64,000 nt of DNA from Akkermansiaceae bacterium (GTDB taxonomy: Bacteria; Verrucomicrobiota; Verrucomicrobiia; Verrucomicrobiales; Akkermansiaceae), in assembly GCA_017798145.1 (NCBI GenBank), contig CP059069.1, positions 915,226-979,225 of the forward strand, read 5' to 3'. The notes beneath the pieces are model-generated. The model had not been told where the DNA came from. It saw nothing but the letters and a program-made list of their open reading frames with translations, and ran no database searches. Positions within the stretch are counted from its first letter, which is position 1, and each line of letters starts with the position of its first letter. The position numbers were made by a program, and so were the translations under genes. Below are positions 30,301 through 39,562 of the stretch, piece by piece.

Positions 30301-30932
30301 TGCAGCCCAATACCTCGGTAAATCTGGAAGTCGCGGCAACAGGCAGCCCTATGTCCCCCGGTGGCAGCATGCTCTACCAGTGGAGGAAGAACGGAGTCAT
30401 CCTGCCTGATGAATCATCCTCCACCCTGGCTGTGCTTGCTGATTCCGCCGGCATTTCAGGAACCTACACCTGTACGGTCAGCAACTCCGTCGGCAGCGCG
30501 ACCACCGAGCCAATCATCATCGAGTATGCCGACGCTTACCAAGCCTACGCGACCGGGTTTGCGCTGAACTCCGCCACGGGTGGCGCTCCGGACGGGGATT
30601 TCGATAACGATGGCATCGACAACCTCCTTGAGTTTGTCCTCGGTGGCAGCCCCACAGACTCGAACCCCAACCTTCTGAAAAACGCTACGACCACCCCTGC
30701 GGCCACCGGACGCAACCTCGTGTTTTTCTACGACAGGAAATCCGCCGCAAGCTCCGTCAATGTGGTTCTCGAAACCTCACCCTCGCTCACCGGAATATGG
30801 ACTGCTGCCATCCATGGTGTGAATGGGGTCGTCATATCCACATCCACATTGGACGGCAGCACTCAACGCGTCACCGCGACGATACCGTCCGAGGAAACGA
30901 AACTTTTCGTCCGCCTTCGTGCGACCCGTTGA
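27399..30932 (+). CDS. Large secreted beta-repeat protein (adhesin-like), function unknown
   Basis: 1177 residues from the ATG at 27399, which begins a clean signal peptide (MKIILRSLPIHLSFISSALL ... AVAQ). Two consecutive copies of an 80-residue beta unit follow: MERGTYEWDKDTGAFS ... and MERGTYSWNSSTGALS. Three longer units then each contain a phrase of the form FPNGTYTFLVNG / FPDGTYNINIGG / FPNGANYTFSRTGG with an NGKL or NGKY repeat. An Ig-like domain (about 960-1050, MLYQWRKNGVILPDESSSTL) precedes DGDFDNDGIDNLLEFVLGG, a calcium-binding thrombospondin-3-like segment. The protein ends in a small beta domain typical of Verrucomicrobiota exported proteins. It is probably surface-exposed or secreted. 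It sits between a functional M28-like gene and that gene's relic. Confidence 0.8.
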   Translation: MKIILRSLPIHLSFISSALLALPAVAQYSTPPPPEIVSAWKLDSENVVVIFRHDGVFYFIDGMTGHLGMERGTYEWDKDTGAFSVDVIVDTNDDAGLSHPGAATTVSIVGNTLNYTVAGEGTFALARVVNTANAIVGSWHLPGLDANVTFLSDGTYYHSEESDNEPESTTGMERGTYSWNSSTGALSATPITDTNGDIGLSNPTPSFNATITGNIMTLVEGDETYVLRRITPILAPLARNDFEVDKFANYRQSSAAAPSLLPGPPNDDQPFWGEAYIDTVSGTGGTLGITGQAVQNFVNDDGWSIAKEYTTLSALNAASAFPNGANYTFSRTGGSATLSFPANGAFPPAPAILGNGENGAWNNGVYVLGQNQTLIWSAHTAFDPTILVTVLTVVDQDTGFEIMKEEVIQGDIVSYDFRGKLTPGATYDVILEHVKIAGSTTSGTGPFAGKLGYALYNSNTRFSMATENRHVHTLVAWKQKISGQQSPSLLSPIGAAFNAGVEGSGISATFPSSNITLTKPDSSTVPFQLDIDRWDAGAEFASFAELQTAFPDGTYNINIGGDPTPIIVSGANYPNQPLVTSSAGTWVNGKLRITASQAAAGFTLSSNHSTGNGFETLDVLDVALDEYVVRAVNDLDPAPQPTDTSVSASIGPNLLTVGKSYEVEVEFDEVVDFTALQGKPWGLSPDGSASAFGLLSSTTLLTIEVIADSPPVVEFVVAVKDVRHFQTGQGTVILDPSPVTPTNGGPFGFAAGVQGQNMVSLPAPTVTPPPGTPSTIQDPFYNTLFFDAADDELSWRYGPDANDWGATSQAGIDNRFPNGTYTFLVNGVSVPLSLTGDAYPNIPQLTLTGGSWINGKYAMDAANALTVTTNTFTGYGSNVDGRVFLEINDTSVEHFRSSSPATNFATLSVPSNSLPLNDISRIDAEFGAIVSKSNAIPGSYSAALYARQLKAEVHILPKIITQSPSRVMQPNTSVNLEVAATGSPMSPGGSMLYQWRKNGVILPDESSSTLAVLADSAGISGTYTCTVSNSVGSATTEPIIIEYADAYQAYATGFALNSATGGAPDGDFDNDGIDNLLEFVLGGSPTDSNPNLLKNATTTPAATGRNLVFFYDRKSAASSVNVVLETSPSLTGIWTAAIHGVNGVVISTSTLDGSTQRVTATIPSEETKLFVRLRATR

Positions 30933-31049
30933 GCGTGCGGTGACCTCCATGCATGTCATGATTGGGCATTGCGGCGAATGCTCGATCGTACCCCAATATG
31001 CGTCCTCCGAACAAAGCAGCTGTTGATCGTACGAAGCGCTCTTGAAATT

Positions 31050-31320
31050 CCCGGGCTGAGGGAGCTTGCTGCGGGATTCCGACATTTCGACGAGGCGGAC
31101 AGAAACCAATCGTCTCTGCCCCCCTGGCCTTGGGTGCCGAGATCATATGCTTGGCGACGGCTTCAACCCCGCTTTCAAGCGACTTGAAATGGATCTCCCT
31201 GCCATCCGAATTGCGATGTGTCCCACGCCGCCCCCCAGAAAAAGCCGATGACAAGATCCCCTTCGCCCCCAGCGTTGCGGCATCAACGTGGCGGCTGGTG
31301 GAACTGGTGTAGAGGCTTCC
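31050..31320 (+). pseudogene. Relic of the 3' end of an M28-like gene (paralogue of 26282-27181)
   Basis: The stretch aligns base for base, with small indels, to about 26960-27175. Where the intact gene encodes LGAEVTCLGDDF ... GLPAIRIATRPT, the relic encodes LGAEIICLATAS ... SLPSEL in one frame and DLPAIRIAMCPT in another. It then has ADDKIPFAPSVAAS ... RLVELV against DDKIPFAPTVAAS ... RLVELL. Frameshifts and stops prevent expression. The 5' two-thirds of the gene is missing. The stretch at 30933-31050 before it shows nothing recognisable. Confidence 0.75.
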
Positions 31321-31434
31321 AAGGCAAGGGCGACAGCTTGAAGCCCTCTTGACATCTGTTCTGCAATACAGAAACGTGATCCCTGATCGCAAGATACCGG
31401 GACAAGGAAATCATTAGGCTATAGCAAAATAACA

Positions 31435-31695
31435 AAACGATTTCCCGCCGATCTCCTCCATCGTGCGATTGCCAAGCTCAACCTACTGGATGCCGCCACC
31501 TCACTTGATTCGATGCGAATATCTCCCAGCAACCATCTCGAAACGCCACGTGGCGATCGCCTCGGCCAACACGGCACGTTTTTCAACATCGATACACAGT
31601 TTTGGATCAATCTGCAGAGACGATGCGATCTCCGCCTCGTCCGCCAACGGAAGGAAAAGAAAGCACGCGCCCGGGTTCAGCCGCTTTCCCGATAA
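31435..31695 (+). pseudogene. higB-higA toxin-antitoxin relic, fused in frame by internal deletion
   Basis: One open frame reads KRFPADLLHRAIAKLNLL, DAATSLDSMRISPSNHLE and GDRLGQH, the body of a HigB (RelE-like) toxin. It then passes directly into FFNIDTQFWINLQRRCDL, the C-terminal signature of HigA antitoxins. The HigB N- and C-terminal ends and the HigA helix-turn-helix are missing. No start codon or ribosome-binding site precedes the HigB part; an internal ATG lies at 31513. The simplest reading is a dead HigBA module that lost about 250-300 bases at the junction. No mobile element is visible beside it. Confidence 0.7.
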
Positions 31696-31759
31696 TGCCC
31701 AAATCGACCCTTGACCCTAGACGCTTCCTGCCCGACCGATTTGCCCTCAACAGAAGCGA

Positions 31760-32953
31760 ATGACCACCCCTAGCGATCTCGACACCACCTTCCGCTCCCA
31801 CGCCCCCGGCTATTGGGCAGATTCCGACATGGAGAATTGGGGCGATCCGAAATGGCAGCTCCGCAACCGCATCGATTCGCTCGCGGATCTCGAGGCGCGC
31901 ATCAAGCTCACCGATGAAGAGCGTGCCGGCGTCCTGCTCGCCGGCACGAAGCTTGCGATGTCCATCACCCCGCATTTCTTCAACCTGATCGACAAGGACG
32001 ATCCGGATTGCCCGATCCGCCGCCAGGTGATCCCACGCATCGAGGAAGCCTGGACTGCCCCGGAGGAACTGGCCGATCCCTGCGGCGAGGACTCCCACAT
32101 GCCCGTCCCCGGCCTTGTCCACCGCTACCCTGACCGCGTGCTTTTCCTAGTGACCGACCGCTGCGCCTCCTACTGCCGCTACTGCACCCGCTCGCGGGTC
32201 GTCTCCGGTGTCGGCGAGCAACAGCTGGAGACCCAGTGGGAAGCAGCCTTCCAATACCTTGAGAAACACACCGAAGTCCGTGACGTCCTGCTCTCCGGCG
32301 GCGATCCGCTGCTTTTCTCCGATGCGAAACTGGACAAGATCCTAACCCGCCTGCGAGCCATCCCGCACATCCAGTTCCTCCGCATCGGCTCGCGCATCCC
32401 CATTTTCCTGCCGCAACGGATCACTCCGGAACTCTGCGCGATGCTGAAGAAACACCACCCGCTGTTCATTTCCATCCACAGCAACCACCCGAAGGAACTG
32501 ACCACCGAAGTGCGCGACGGCTTGGTGCGGCTCGCCGAGGCCGGCATCCCGCTCGGCAACCAATCCGTTCTGCTGCGCGGGGTGAACGACTCGCCGGAGA
32601 TCCAGAAAGCCCTGGTCCACAAGCTGCTGATGTGCCGCGTGCGCCCGTATTATCTCTATCAGTGCGATCTTATCACCGGCTCCTCCCACCTCCGCACTTC
32701 CGTATCCGAAGGGGTCGATATCATCGAGCAACTTCGCGGCCACACCACCGGCTACGCCGTCCCACAGTTCGTCATCGACGGCCCCGGCGGCGGCGGGAAA
32801 ATCCCGGTGAACCCGAATTACGTGGTCGATTCAGATCCATCGAAAGTCACCCTCCGCAACTACGAGGGAGGCATCTTCGATTACCCGAATCCATCTACGA
32901 TTTCCGCAGATGAAATGAAAGCGCTCCACGAAAAGGCGCTCTGTGGCAGATGA
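31760..32953 (+). CDS. kamA: Lysine 2,3-aminomutase (radical SAM, PLP)
   Basis: 397 residues. The [4Fe-4S]/SAM motif CASYCRYC is at residues 135-142. LSGGDPLLFSD follows. In the C-terminal part, LYQCDLITGSSH and VIDGPGGGGKIPVNPNYV contain the two substrate-binding Asp and the PLP-binding Lys of clostridial KamA. The C-terminal extension, absent from the shorter EF-P-modifying EpmB, supports KamA. It converts L-alpha-lysine to L-beta-lysine. No beta-lysine acetyltransferase (ablB), lysine-fermentation gene, EF-P or EpmA gene is adjacent, so the purpose of beta-lysine here (compatible solute, EF-P, antibiotic) is open. Confidence 0.92.
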   Translation: MTTPSDLDTTFRSHAPGYWADSDMENWGDPKWQLRNRIDSLADLEARIKLTDEERAGVLLAGTKLAMSITPHFFNLIDKDDPDCPIRRQVIPRIEEAWTAPEELADPCGEDSHMPVPGLVHRYPDRVLFLVTDRCASYCRYCTRSRVVSGVGEQQLETQWEAAFQYLEKHTEVRDVLLSGGDPLLFSDAKLDKILTRLRAIPHIQFLRIGSRIPIFLPQRITPELCAMLKKHHPLFISIHSNHPKELTTEVRDGLVRLAEAGIPLGNQSVLLRGVNDSPEIQKALVHKLLMCRVRPYYLYQCDLITGSSHLRTSVSEGVDIIEQLRGHTTGYAVPQFVIDGPGGGGKIPVNPNYVVDSDPSKVTLRNYEGGIFDYPNPSTISADEMKALHEKALCGR

Positions 32954-33156
32954 GTGGCATCGCCACCTGATTGCGCTAACATCGCGGAAAAGGAACTCAC
33001 CCCATGATCGGAGGCCACCCCGTCACCGCTCTGGTTCATCCTGGCGGAACTTGATTACGCGACCATGCCGTGAGCGAACTGAGCCTCACCCAACCCGTTT
33101 CACCGACCCACGCAATGCGGGGGAAAGCTGGGCGAGGAATGCGAACGCGACACCGT

Positions 33157-34044
33157 TCACGGGTCTTTGACTTTCGCCGGGACAAGCCCCTGTCGCGCCA
33201 GCCATTCTAGAGATCCGCGTTGCCATGCATCCCACATCGGCCCCTTGTAGCCGTTGAGGCCATGGCCTCCGGACGGGAGCTCCAGGTATTCGCTTTCCCG
33301 TCCGTGGGATTTCATCGCCTCGTGGAAAGACATGCTGTTCTCCGGAGGCACCACCTTGTCGTCCTTTGCGTGCGCAAGGTAAACCGGAGGCGTTTCGGCA
33401 TTCACTTGCAGCTCATTGGAAAAAAGTTTCACCATCTCCGGGGACGGTTCCGCACCGAGGAGATTCCTGCGCGACCCGCCGTGCGTGAGCTCTCTCATCG
33501 TGATCACCGGATAAATCAGAATCGCGAAATCCGGACGGCAGCTTATGGCATCCTGCTCCTTGCCCTTTCCGAAATGCGTTGCAACGGTCGATGCGAGATG
33601 TCCGCCTGCGGAAAATCCGATGATGCCGAGCTTCTTTTCGTCGATTGCCCATGGCTTGGCATTTTCGCGAGCCAGTCGGATCGCCCGCTGTGCGTCCAGC
33701 AGCGGCACCTCCGCCCGCCCTTTCGGCAACCGGTATTTCAATACGATCCCGGTGATACCCTGCTTGTTGAGCCACTCCGCAATCCCATTCCCCTCCCCGC
33801 CCATCACCAAGCCGCCATAGCCGCCGCCGGGACAGATCACCATGGCAGCCCCGTTGGGTTTCTCCGGACGGTGAAGCAGGACAAACGCCTCCTCATCCGT
33901 GAAACCGCCTCTCCCATCGGGCGCTTTTCCGGCTTCCCAAAGATTGATTTTTTCAGGTTCCGCGGACAAGGACGTGACCCACAAGGAAAGGAGAAGGCAG
34001 GACAGGTAACGGATGCCGGGAAGCCGGGACGTTGGGATTTTCAT
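33157..34044 (-). CDS. Secreted alpha/beta-hydrolase, acetyl-xylan esterase-like
   Basis: 295 residues from the ATG at 34044, giving a signal peptide (MKIPTSRLPGIRYLSCLLLS ... SLSA). VICPGGGYGGL is the oxyanion-hole region, GFSAGGHLAS the nucleophile elbow with the catalytic Ser, HAKDDKVVPPENS the Asp region and GGHGLNGYKG the His. The layout fits the BD-FAE / acetylesterase group acting on polysaccharide acetyl or feruloyl groups. Export suggests periplasmic or surface action. It has no obvious operon partner; neighbouring genes are over 190 bases away. Confidence 0.88.
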   Translation of the reverse strand: MKIPTSRLPGIRYLSCLLLSLWVTSLSAEPEKINLWEAGKAPDGRGGFTDEEAFVLLHRPEKPNGAAMVICPGGGYGGLVMGGEGNGIAEWLNKQGITGIVLKYRLPKGRAEVPLLDAQRAIRLARENAKPWAIDEKKLGIIGFSAGGHLASTVATHFGKGKEQDAISCRPDFAILIYPVITMRELTHGGSRRNLLGAEPSPEMVKLFSNELQVNAETPPVYLAHAKDDKVVPPENSMSFHEAMKSHGRESEYLELPSGGHGLNGYKGPMWDAWQRGSLEWLARQGLVPAKVKDP

Positions 34045-34241
34045 TTCCCGGATAATCCACGCAGCTCCCGCCATAGGCAAGCCTTCGCAGAATCGCCGGC
34101 ATCCCTGGTTCTCTTCCACTTCCCAAGTTGCCTCCCGCTATGGATTCGACCTTTTGGCTCGGAAGTAGCCTGCGAATTCAACGCGTTCCTCAGGCGAAAT
34201 TCCTCCCCCGGTGTTTTTGGACGCAAGCTCCCAAATCCGCC

Positions 34242-35033
34242 TCACTCCGGCACACCCAGATCCACCGTCCCCTTCGGCAGCCATTTCACACCGGAAACTT
34301 CGGTGAAACGCATCTGCTCCCCAAGCTTGCCGTTCTCCATGGAAAATGTCCGGTGCCCGCCCGCGAGCTTCACACCGCCAACATCCTGCAGGTCATCGAG
34401 AGTGATGAACTTCGGTGGCCCGATCCCGTCCTTGGCAACGAGGTCGCTGGTGACGATGTAATAGGCTCCCCTCGTCAGCTTCGTTTCAGGGTCGATGAGC
34501 AGCACATAGTAATCATCCGGCGTATCGCAAGCCGACATGTCGTAGGTGACTTTCACCTGGGTGGATTCCTTGCCCTCGAATTCCATGGTCTCCGGAAGCA
34601 GCTCGAAGCTGGCCCCGGGATCGTTGAACACAAAAGGGATGCCTAGGAAATAGATCGGGGTGAGCGCCCAGAATCGCGGTGGCGGTGAAAATTCCGCGGC
34701 TTCAGGGCGGATCCAAAACACGCCTCCGTTCATACCAAAACGGATGTCCTTGCCCTCCACCTCATGCATCACCGCCATCGTCCCCGGATCAAAGGTCTGC
34801 ACCGTATCGACAACCGCTTCCGGCCCCTTGTCGGTCATGTGGTATTTCCAGCGGAACTGAAGCTGGCCATTGCCATACCATCTCTCCGTCCCGCCGTGCG
34901 CCTCAATTGACTCCATCACCAGCCGGCGGGCTTCGTCCACAACAAGCGCCGAATTCTCCGCCCGCTTCCCACAACCCGAAAGTGAAACACAGATCGAGGC
35001 CACACATGCCAATGAATGGGATTTGATCGCCAA
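34242..35033 (-). CDS. Putative lipoprotein, DUF6503-like
   Basis: 263 residues from the TTG at 35033; a TTG at 35102 would add 23 residues before the signal sequence, and no clear ribosome-binding site separates the choices. The signal sequence ends in a lipobox (VSLSGCGK). The body ESIEAHGGTERWYGNGQLQF ... TKLTRGAYYIVTSD ... FTEVSGVKWLPKGTVDL is an all-beta protein resembling DUF6503 or LolA-like lipid-carrier folds. Function unknown. The gene diverges from the next one with nearly no space, so at least one promoter must lie inside a coding region. Confidence 0.65.
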   Translation of the reverse strand: MAIKSHSLACVASICVSLSGCGKRAENSALVVDEARRLVMESIEAHGGTERWYGNGQLQFRWKYHMTDKGPEAVVDTVQTFDPGTMAVMHEVEGKDIRFGMNGGVFWIRPEAAEFSPPPRFWALTPIYFLGIPFVFNDPGASFELLPETMEFEGKESTQVKVTYDMSACDTPDDYYVLLIDPETKLTRGAYYIVTSDLVAKDGIGPPKFITLDDLQDVGGVKLAGGHRTFSMENGKLGEQMRFTEVSGVKWLPKGTVDLGVPE

Positions 35034-35104
35034 CCCTCGACCCGGAAGCCATTTTCTCAAGCGGCAATCTGGCCAAGCGAACCAACCCCTGCCATCATCC
35101 AAGC

Positions 35105-35947
35105 ATGAAAGCCGTTTCCATCAGCCTCCTCCTCATCCTTCCGCTCCATGCGGACAAGATCCGCGACCATTGGTTCAGCGGTGCGGAGATCAGCAGCTAC
35201 CGGCTGACCCAATCCCACTATGGTGAGAGCCACCCCGGCCATGCAGAGCTGATCTTCGTCACCGAGCCATTCCTGTTAGGGCAACAGGTCAAGGATGAGA
35301 GCGGTAGGGGCGACTCCGCCGATATCCTCAAGCTCAATGCCCTCACCACCTTCCACACCGGCATCTACTCCTACCGGACGATGACGAGCACCTTCCGCCC
35401 CATCGACCTCGAAAGATTCCCCCACGCCCTGAAATCCACCACCTCCATCCAGGATTGGTGCGGGCAGGCTTTCCAACAATCGAACTTCCGCGAAAACGGT
35501 TGGAGCGTGCAGCTCCGCTCCTACTTCGAGAGCGCAGGAGACAAGGACCTGACGCTTCCCGCCGCCCACCTCGAAGACGCGCTCTGGATCACCCTGCGGC
35601 TCGATCCGAAAAAACTCCCCACCGGAAAAACCGAAATCATCCCCGGTGCCATCTTCACCCGACTGAACCACCAACCCATCGCCGCCGTTTCGGCGATGGC
35701 CTCGCTCACCGAATCCGGGAAAACCAGCACCTACAAAATCAGCTACCCATCGCTCGAACGCACGCTCGCCATCCGCTTTGACACCGTCTTCCCCCATGTC
35801 ATCCGCAACTGGCAGGAAACCACCCCCAAAGGCACCACCACCGCCATACTCAGCAAGCGCTTGGAGAACATCGACTACTGGCGAATGAACAAGCCCGGCG
35901 ACGCGGTGAAACGCAAGGAACTCGGCCTCAGCCCCGTGGCGGATTGA
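35105..35947 (+). CDS. Secreted protein of unknown function
   Basis: 280 residues with a short signal peptide (MKAVSISLLLILPLHADK). The mature part starts HWFSGAEISSYRLTQSHYGE and goes on to AELIFVTEPFLLGQQVKD, TGIYSYRTMTSTFRP and SIQDWCGQAFQQSNF. It contains no cofactor or catalytic motif I can name. Proteins of this pattern occur in Bacteroidota and Verrucomicrobiota, and some databases wrongly label them septum-formation inhibitors. It diverges from the lipoprotein gene and is followed by about 200 bases of non-coding sequence. Confidence 0.7.
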   Translation: MKAVSISLLLILPLHADKIRDHWFSGAEISSYRLTQSHYGESHPGHAELIFVTEPFLLGQQVKDESGRGDSADILKLNALTTFHTGIYSYRTMTSTFRPIDLERFPHALKSTTSIQDWCGQAFQQSNFRENGWSVQLRSYFESAGDKDLTLPAAHLEDALWITLRLDPKKLPTGKTEIIPGAIFTRLNHQPIAAVSAMASLTESGKTSTYKISYPSLERTLAIRFDTVFPHVIRNWQETTPKGTTTAILSKRLENIDYWRMNKPGDAVKRKELGLSPVAD

Positions 35948-36151
35948 GGAGCCCATTCGGCGCTTCCCGCAGGTAGCGCATCAGGCAACTCGATCTCGGT
36001 GTGGTGCCATCCGGGTCAGGTCTGAATGGCAAGGATCAAGTTCGAATCGATTCCCGATCGTTCAATCCTTCCGTGATTTTTCACACTTTTGCGGGATCAC
36101 ACTGATTTGGCATTTGCAGCACTTGATTTCCACAGCAGCAATCCCCTCCCA

Positions 36152-37948
<1,797 letters not shown>

Positions 37949-37954
37949 TTTCTT

Positions 37955-38022
37955 AAATTCTAAATCTCAAATTCTAAATCCTAATTGCTCTTCATTCGCG
38001 GCCATTCGCGGCCATTCGCGGT
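37955..38022. repeat. Composite short tandem repeats between hisS and aspS
   Basis: Two repeat families fill the spacer. AAATTCTAAATC occurs at 37955-37966 and 37969-37980. CATTCGCGGC occurs three times in tandem at 37993-38022, the last copy ending in T. The first family is AT-rich, in sharp contrast to the surrounding coding DNA, and ends 7 bases from the aspS start codon. Confidence 0.8.
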
Positions 38023-38032
38023 CAAAATATGG

Positions 38033-39328
38033 TCATGCCAACAAAGGCGCATCGGGTTCGGTGAGGCGGTTGAGCATCCACTCGACGAGGGCGCTTGCAT
38101 CGCATTGCTCTTCGGTCCGGCTGGCGAGGATCTTGATTTTCACCTGCGGAAACTCCTCGCCAATGATGATGGCGAAGCGCGCCCCGGATTTCTCGGCGGC
38201 CTGGAACTGCTTGGCGACCTTGGCTGCGGAAAGCGGCAAATCCACGGCGATGCCAGCCCGGCGGAGATCGGTGACGAGCCTGAGAGCCTCGCCGCGCATT
38301 CCCTCATCCGGCACGACGATGTAGGCCTCGCATCCGGCGGCGTTGCGCTGCAGCCAGGCTTCCATCTGAATGGCGGCGTGGGTGGTTTCCTCGATGAGGT
38401 TGCGGATCACGTAGTCGCCCATCGCGAATCCGGTGGCAGGCATGTCCACGGCACCATCGGAAATGGTTTTCACCAAGGTGTCGTAGCGCCCTCCCCCGGC
38501 CACGGCACGCATGGATTTCTTGGAATCGAAGACCTCGAAAACCACGCCGGTATAATAAGCTAGGCCACGGACGATCGAAAGATCCAGCTCCACGAAGCCT
38601 CCGAACCCGCGTGCCTTCAGGTCGGCGAGGATTTCGTTGAACGTCCCTTCCGCGTTCTGCGGGTTGGCGACGAAATCTTTCACCTCGGCGAGCGCCGTCC
38701 CGAAAGCGGCCAGCTTCTGCTCGAGCAGCTCGGGCTTTTCGCGCTCCAGTTTGTCCACGAGGTTGAGGAAATCCGGCATCCTCTCATCGCTCACTCCCCG
38801 CGCCTCGGCGAATTTCACCCAGGCATTGCGATCGGAGACGCGAACCACGAAATCCCCCTCTACGAAACCGAAGGAAAGCATCGTTTCGATCGCCAGCGCG
38901 ATGAGTTCCGCATCCGCGCCCGGCCCGGCCTCGCCGAGGATATCGACGTTGAACTGGTGGAACTCCCTGCCGCGCCCTTTCTGGGGCTTTTCGTAGCGGA
39001 AGCACTGGCCGATTTCGAACCACTTGAGCGGCTTCGGATAGGCCCGCTGTTCCGCAGCCGCGATCCGGGCGAGGGAGGCTGTGACCTCGGGGCGCAGGGT
39101 GACATCCCGCCCGCCTTGGTCCTCGAAGCGGAAAAGCTGGGAGGAGAGCTCGCCGCCGGACTTTTTCAGGTAGAGCCCGGTGTCCTCGAGGATGGGTGTT
39201 TCATACTCCACATGTCCGCAGCGGCGTGCGACCCGGCGCCAGGTCTCGAACAGGTAATTGCGCACCGCACACTCACGTGGGGTGAAATCTCGGAATCCTG
39301 GAAGTGCTTGGAATGTGGTGCCAGCCAT
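38033..39328 (-). CDS. hisS: Histidyl-tRNA synthetase
   Basis: 431 residues from the ATG at 39328 (MAGTTFQALPGFRDF), chosen because it directly precedes the family start; an ATG 12 codons upstream is less likely. The class II core has LFRFEDQGGRDVTLRPEVT (motif 1 region), FRYEKPQKGRGREFHQFNVD (motif 2) and LDLSIVRGLAYYTGVVFEV (histidine-specific block). GFAMGDYVI is the motif 3 region. The C-terminal anticodon-binding domain (about 335-425) has YIVVPDEGMRGEALRLV. It charges tRNA-His and probably shares a transcript with aspS. Confidence 0.95.
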   Translation of the reverse strand: MAGTTFQALPGFRDFTPRECAVRNYLFETWRRVARRCGHVEYETPILEDTGLYLKKSGGELSSQLFRFEDQGGRDVTLRPEVTASLARIAAAEQRAYPKPLKWFEIGQCFRYEKPQKGRGREFHQFNVDILGEAGPGADAELIALAIETMLSFGFVEGDFVVRVSDRNAWVKFAEARGVSDERMPDFLNLVDKLEREKPELLEQKLAAFGTALAEVKDFVANPQNAEGTFNEILADLKARGFGGFVELDLSIVRGLAYYTGVVFEVFDSKKSMRAVAGGGRYDTLVKTISDGAVDMPATGFAMGDYVIRNLIEETTHAAIQMEAWLQRNAAGCEAYIVVPDEGMRGEALRLVTDLRRAGIAVDLPLSAAKVAKQFQAAEKSGARFAIIIGEEFPQVKIKILASRTEEQCDASALVEWMLNRLTEPDAPLLA

Positions 39329-39562
39329 TGCGCGGGGCGCGACAATGCACGGCAAGCCCGACATATCAAGTCAAAGTAACCAAACAAAGGCGTTCCGATG
39401 ACACTCCGCCATTCCGGATGGATCAAGCCGTGGCAAGGCCTGACAGTGCGCACGGCTCGCCTCCCCACCCGGACAGCGGAATCCCTCATGACGGGCAAGC
39501 CGCCATGCAGCGGATGGGGCACGGAACCCCAGCAGACCCTTCACAGGGGACTGGCAATCCGG

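Noticed and set aside
30933-31759. A possible insertion sequence or integron-like island, suggested by gene relics in 0.8 kb.
   Set aside because: No transposase or integrase remnant, terminal inverted repeats or target duplication could be seen; only the two relics are supported.
37955-38022. A CRISPR array, considered because of the short repeats.
   Set aside because: Units are 10-12 bases without spacers of constant length, and there are no cas genes in the window.
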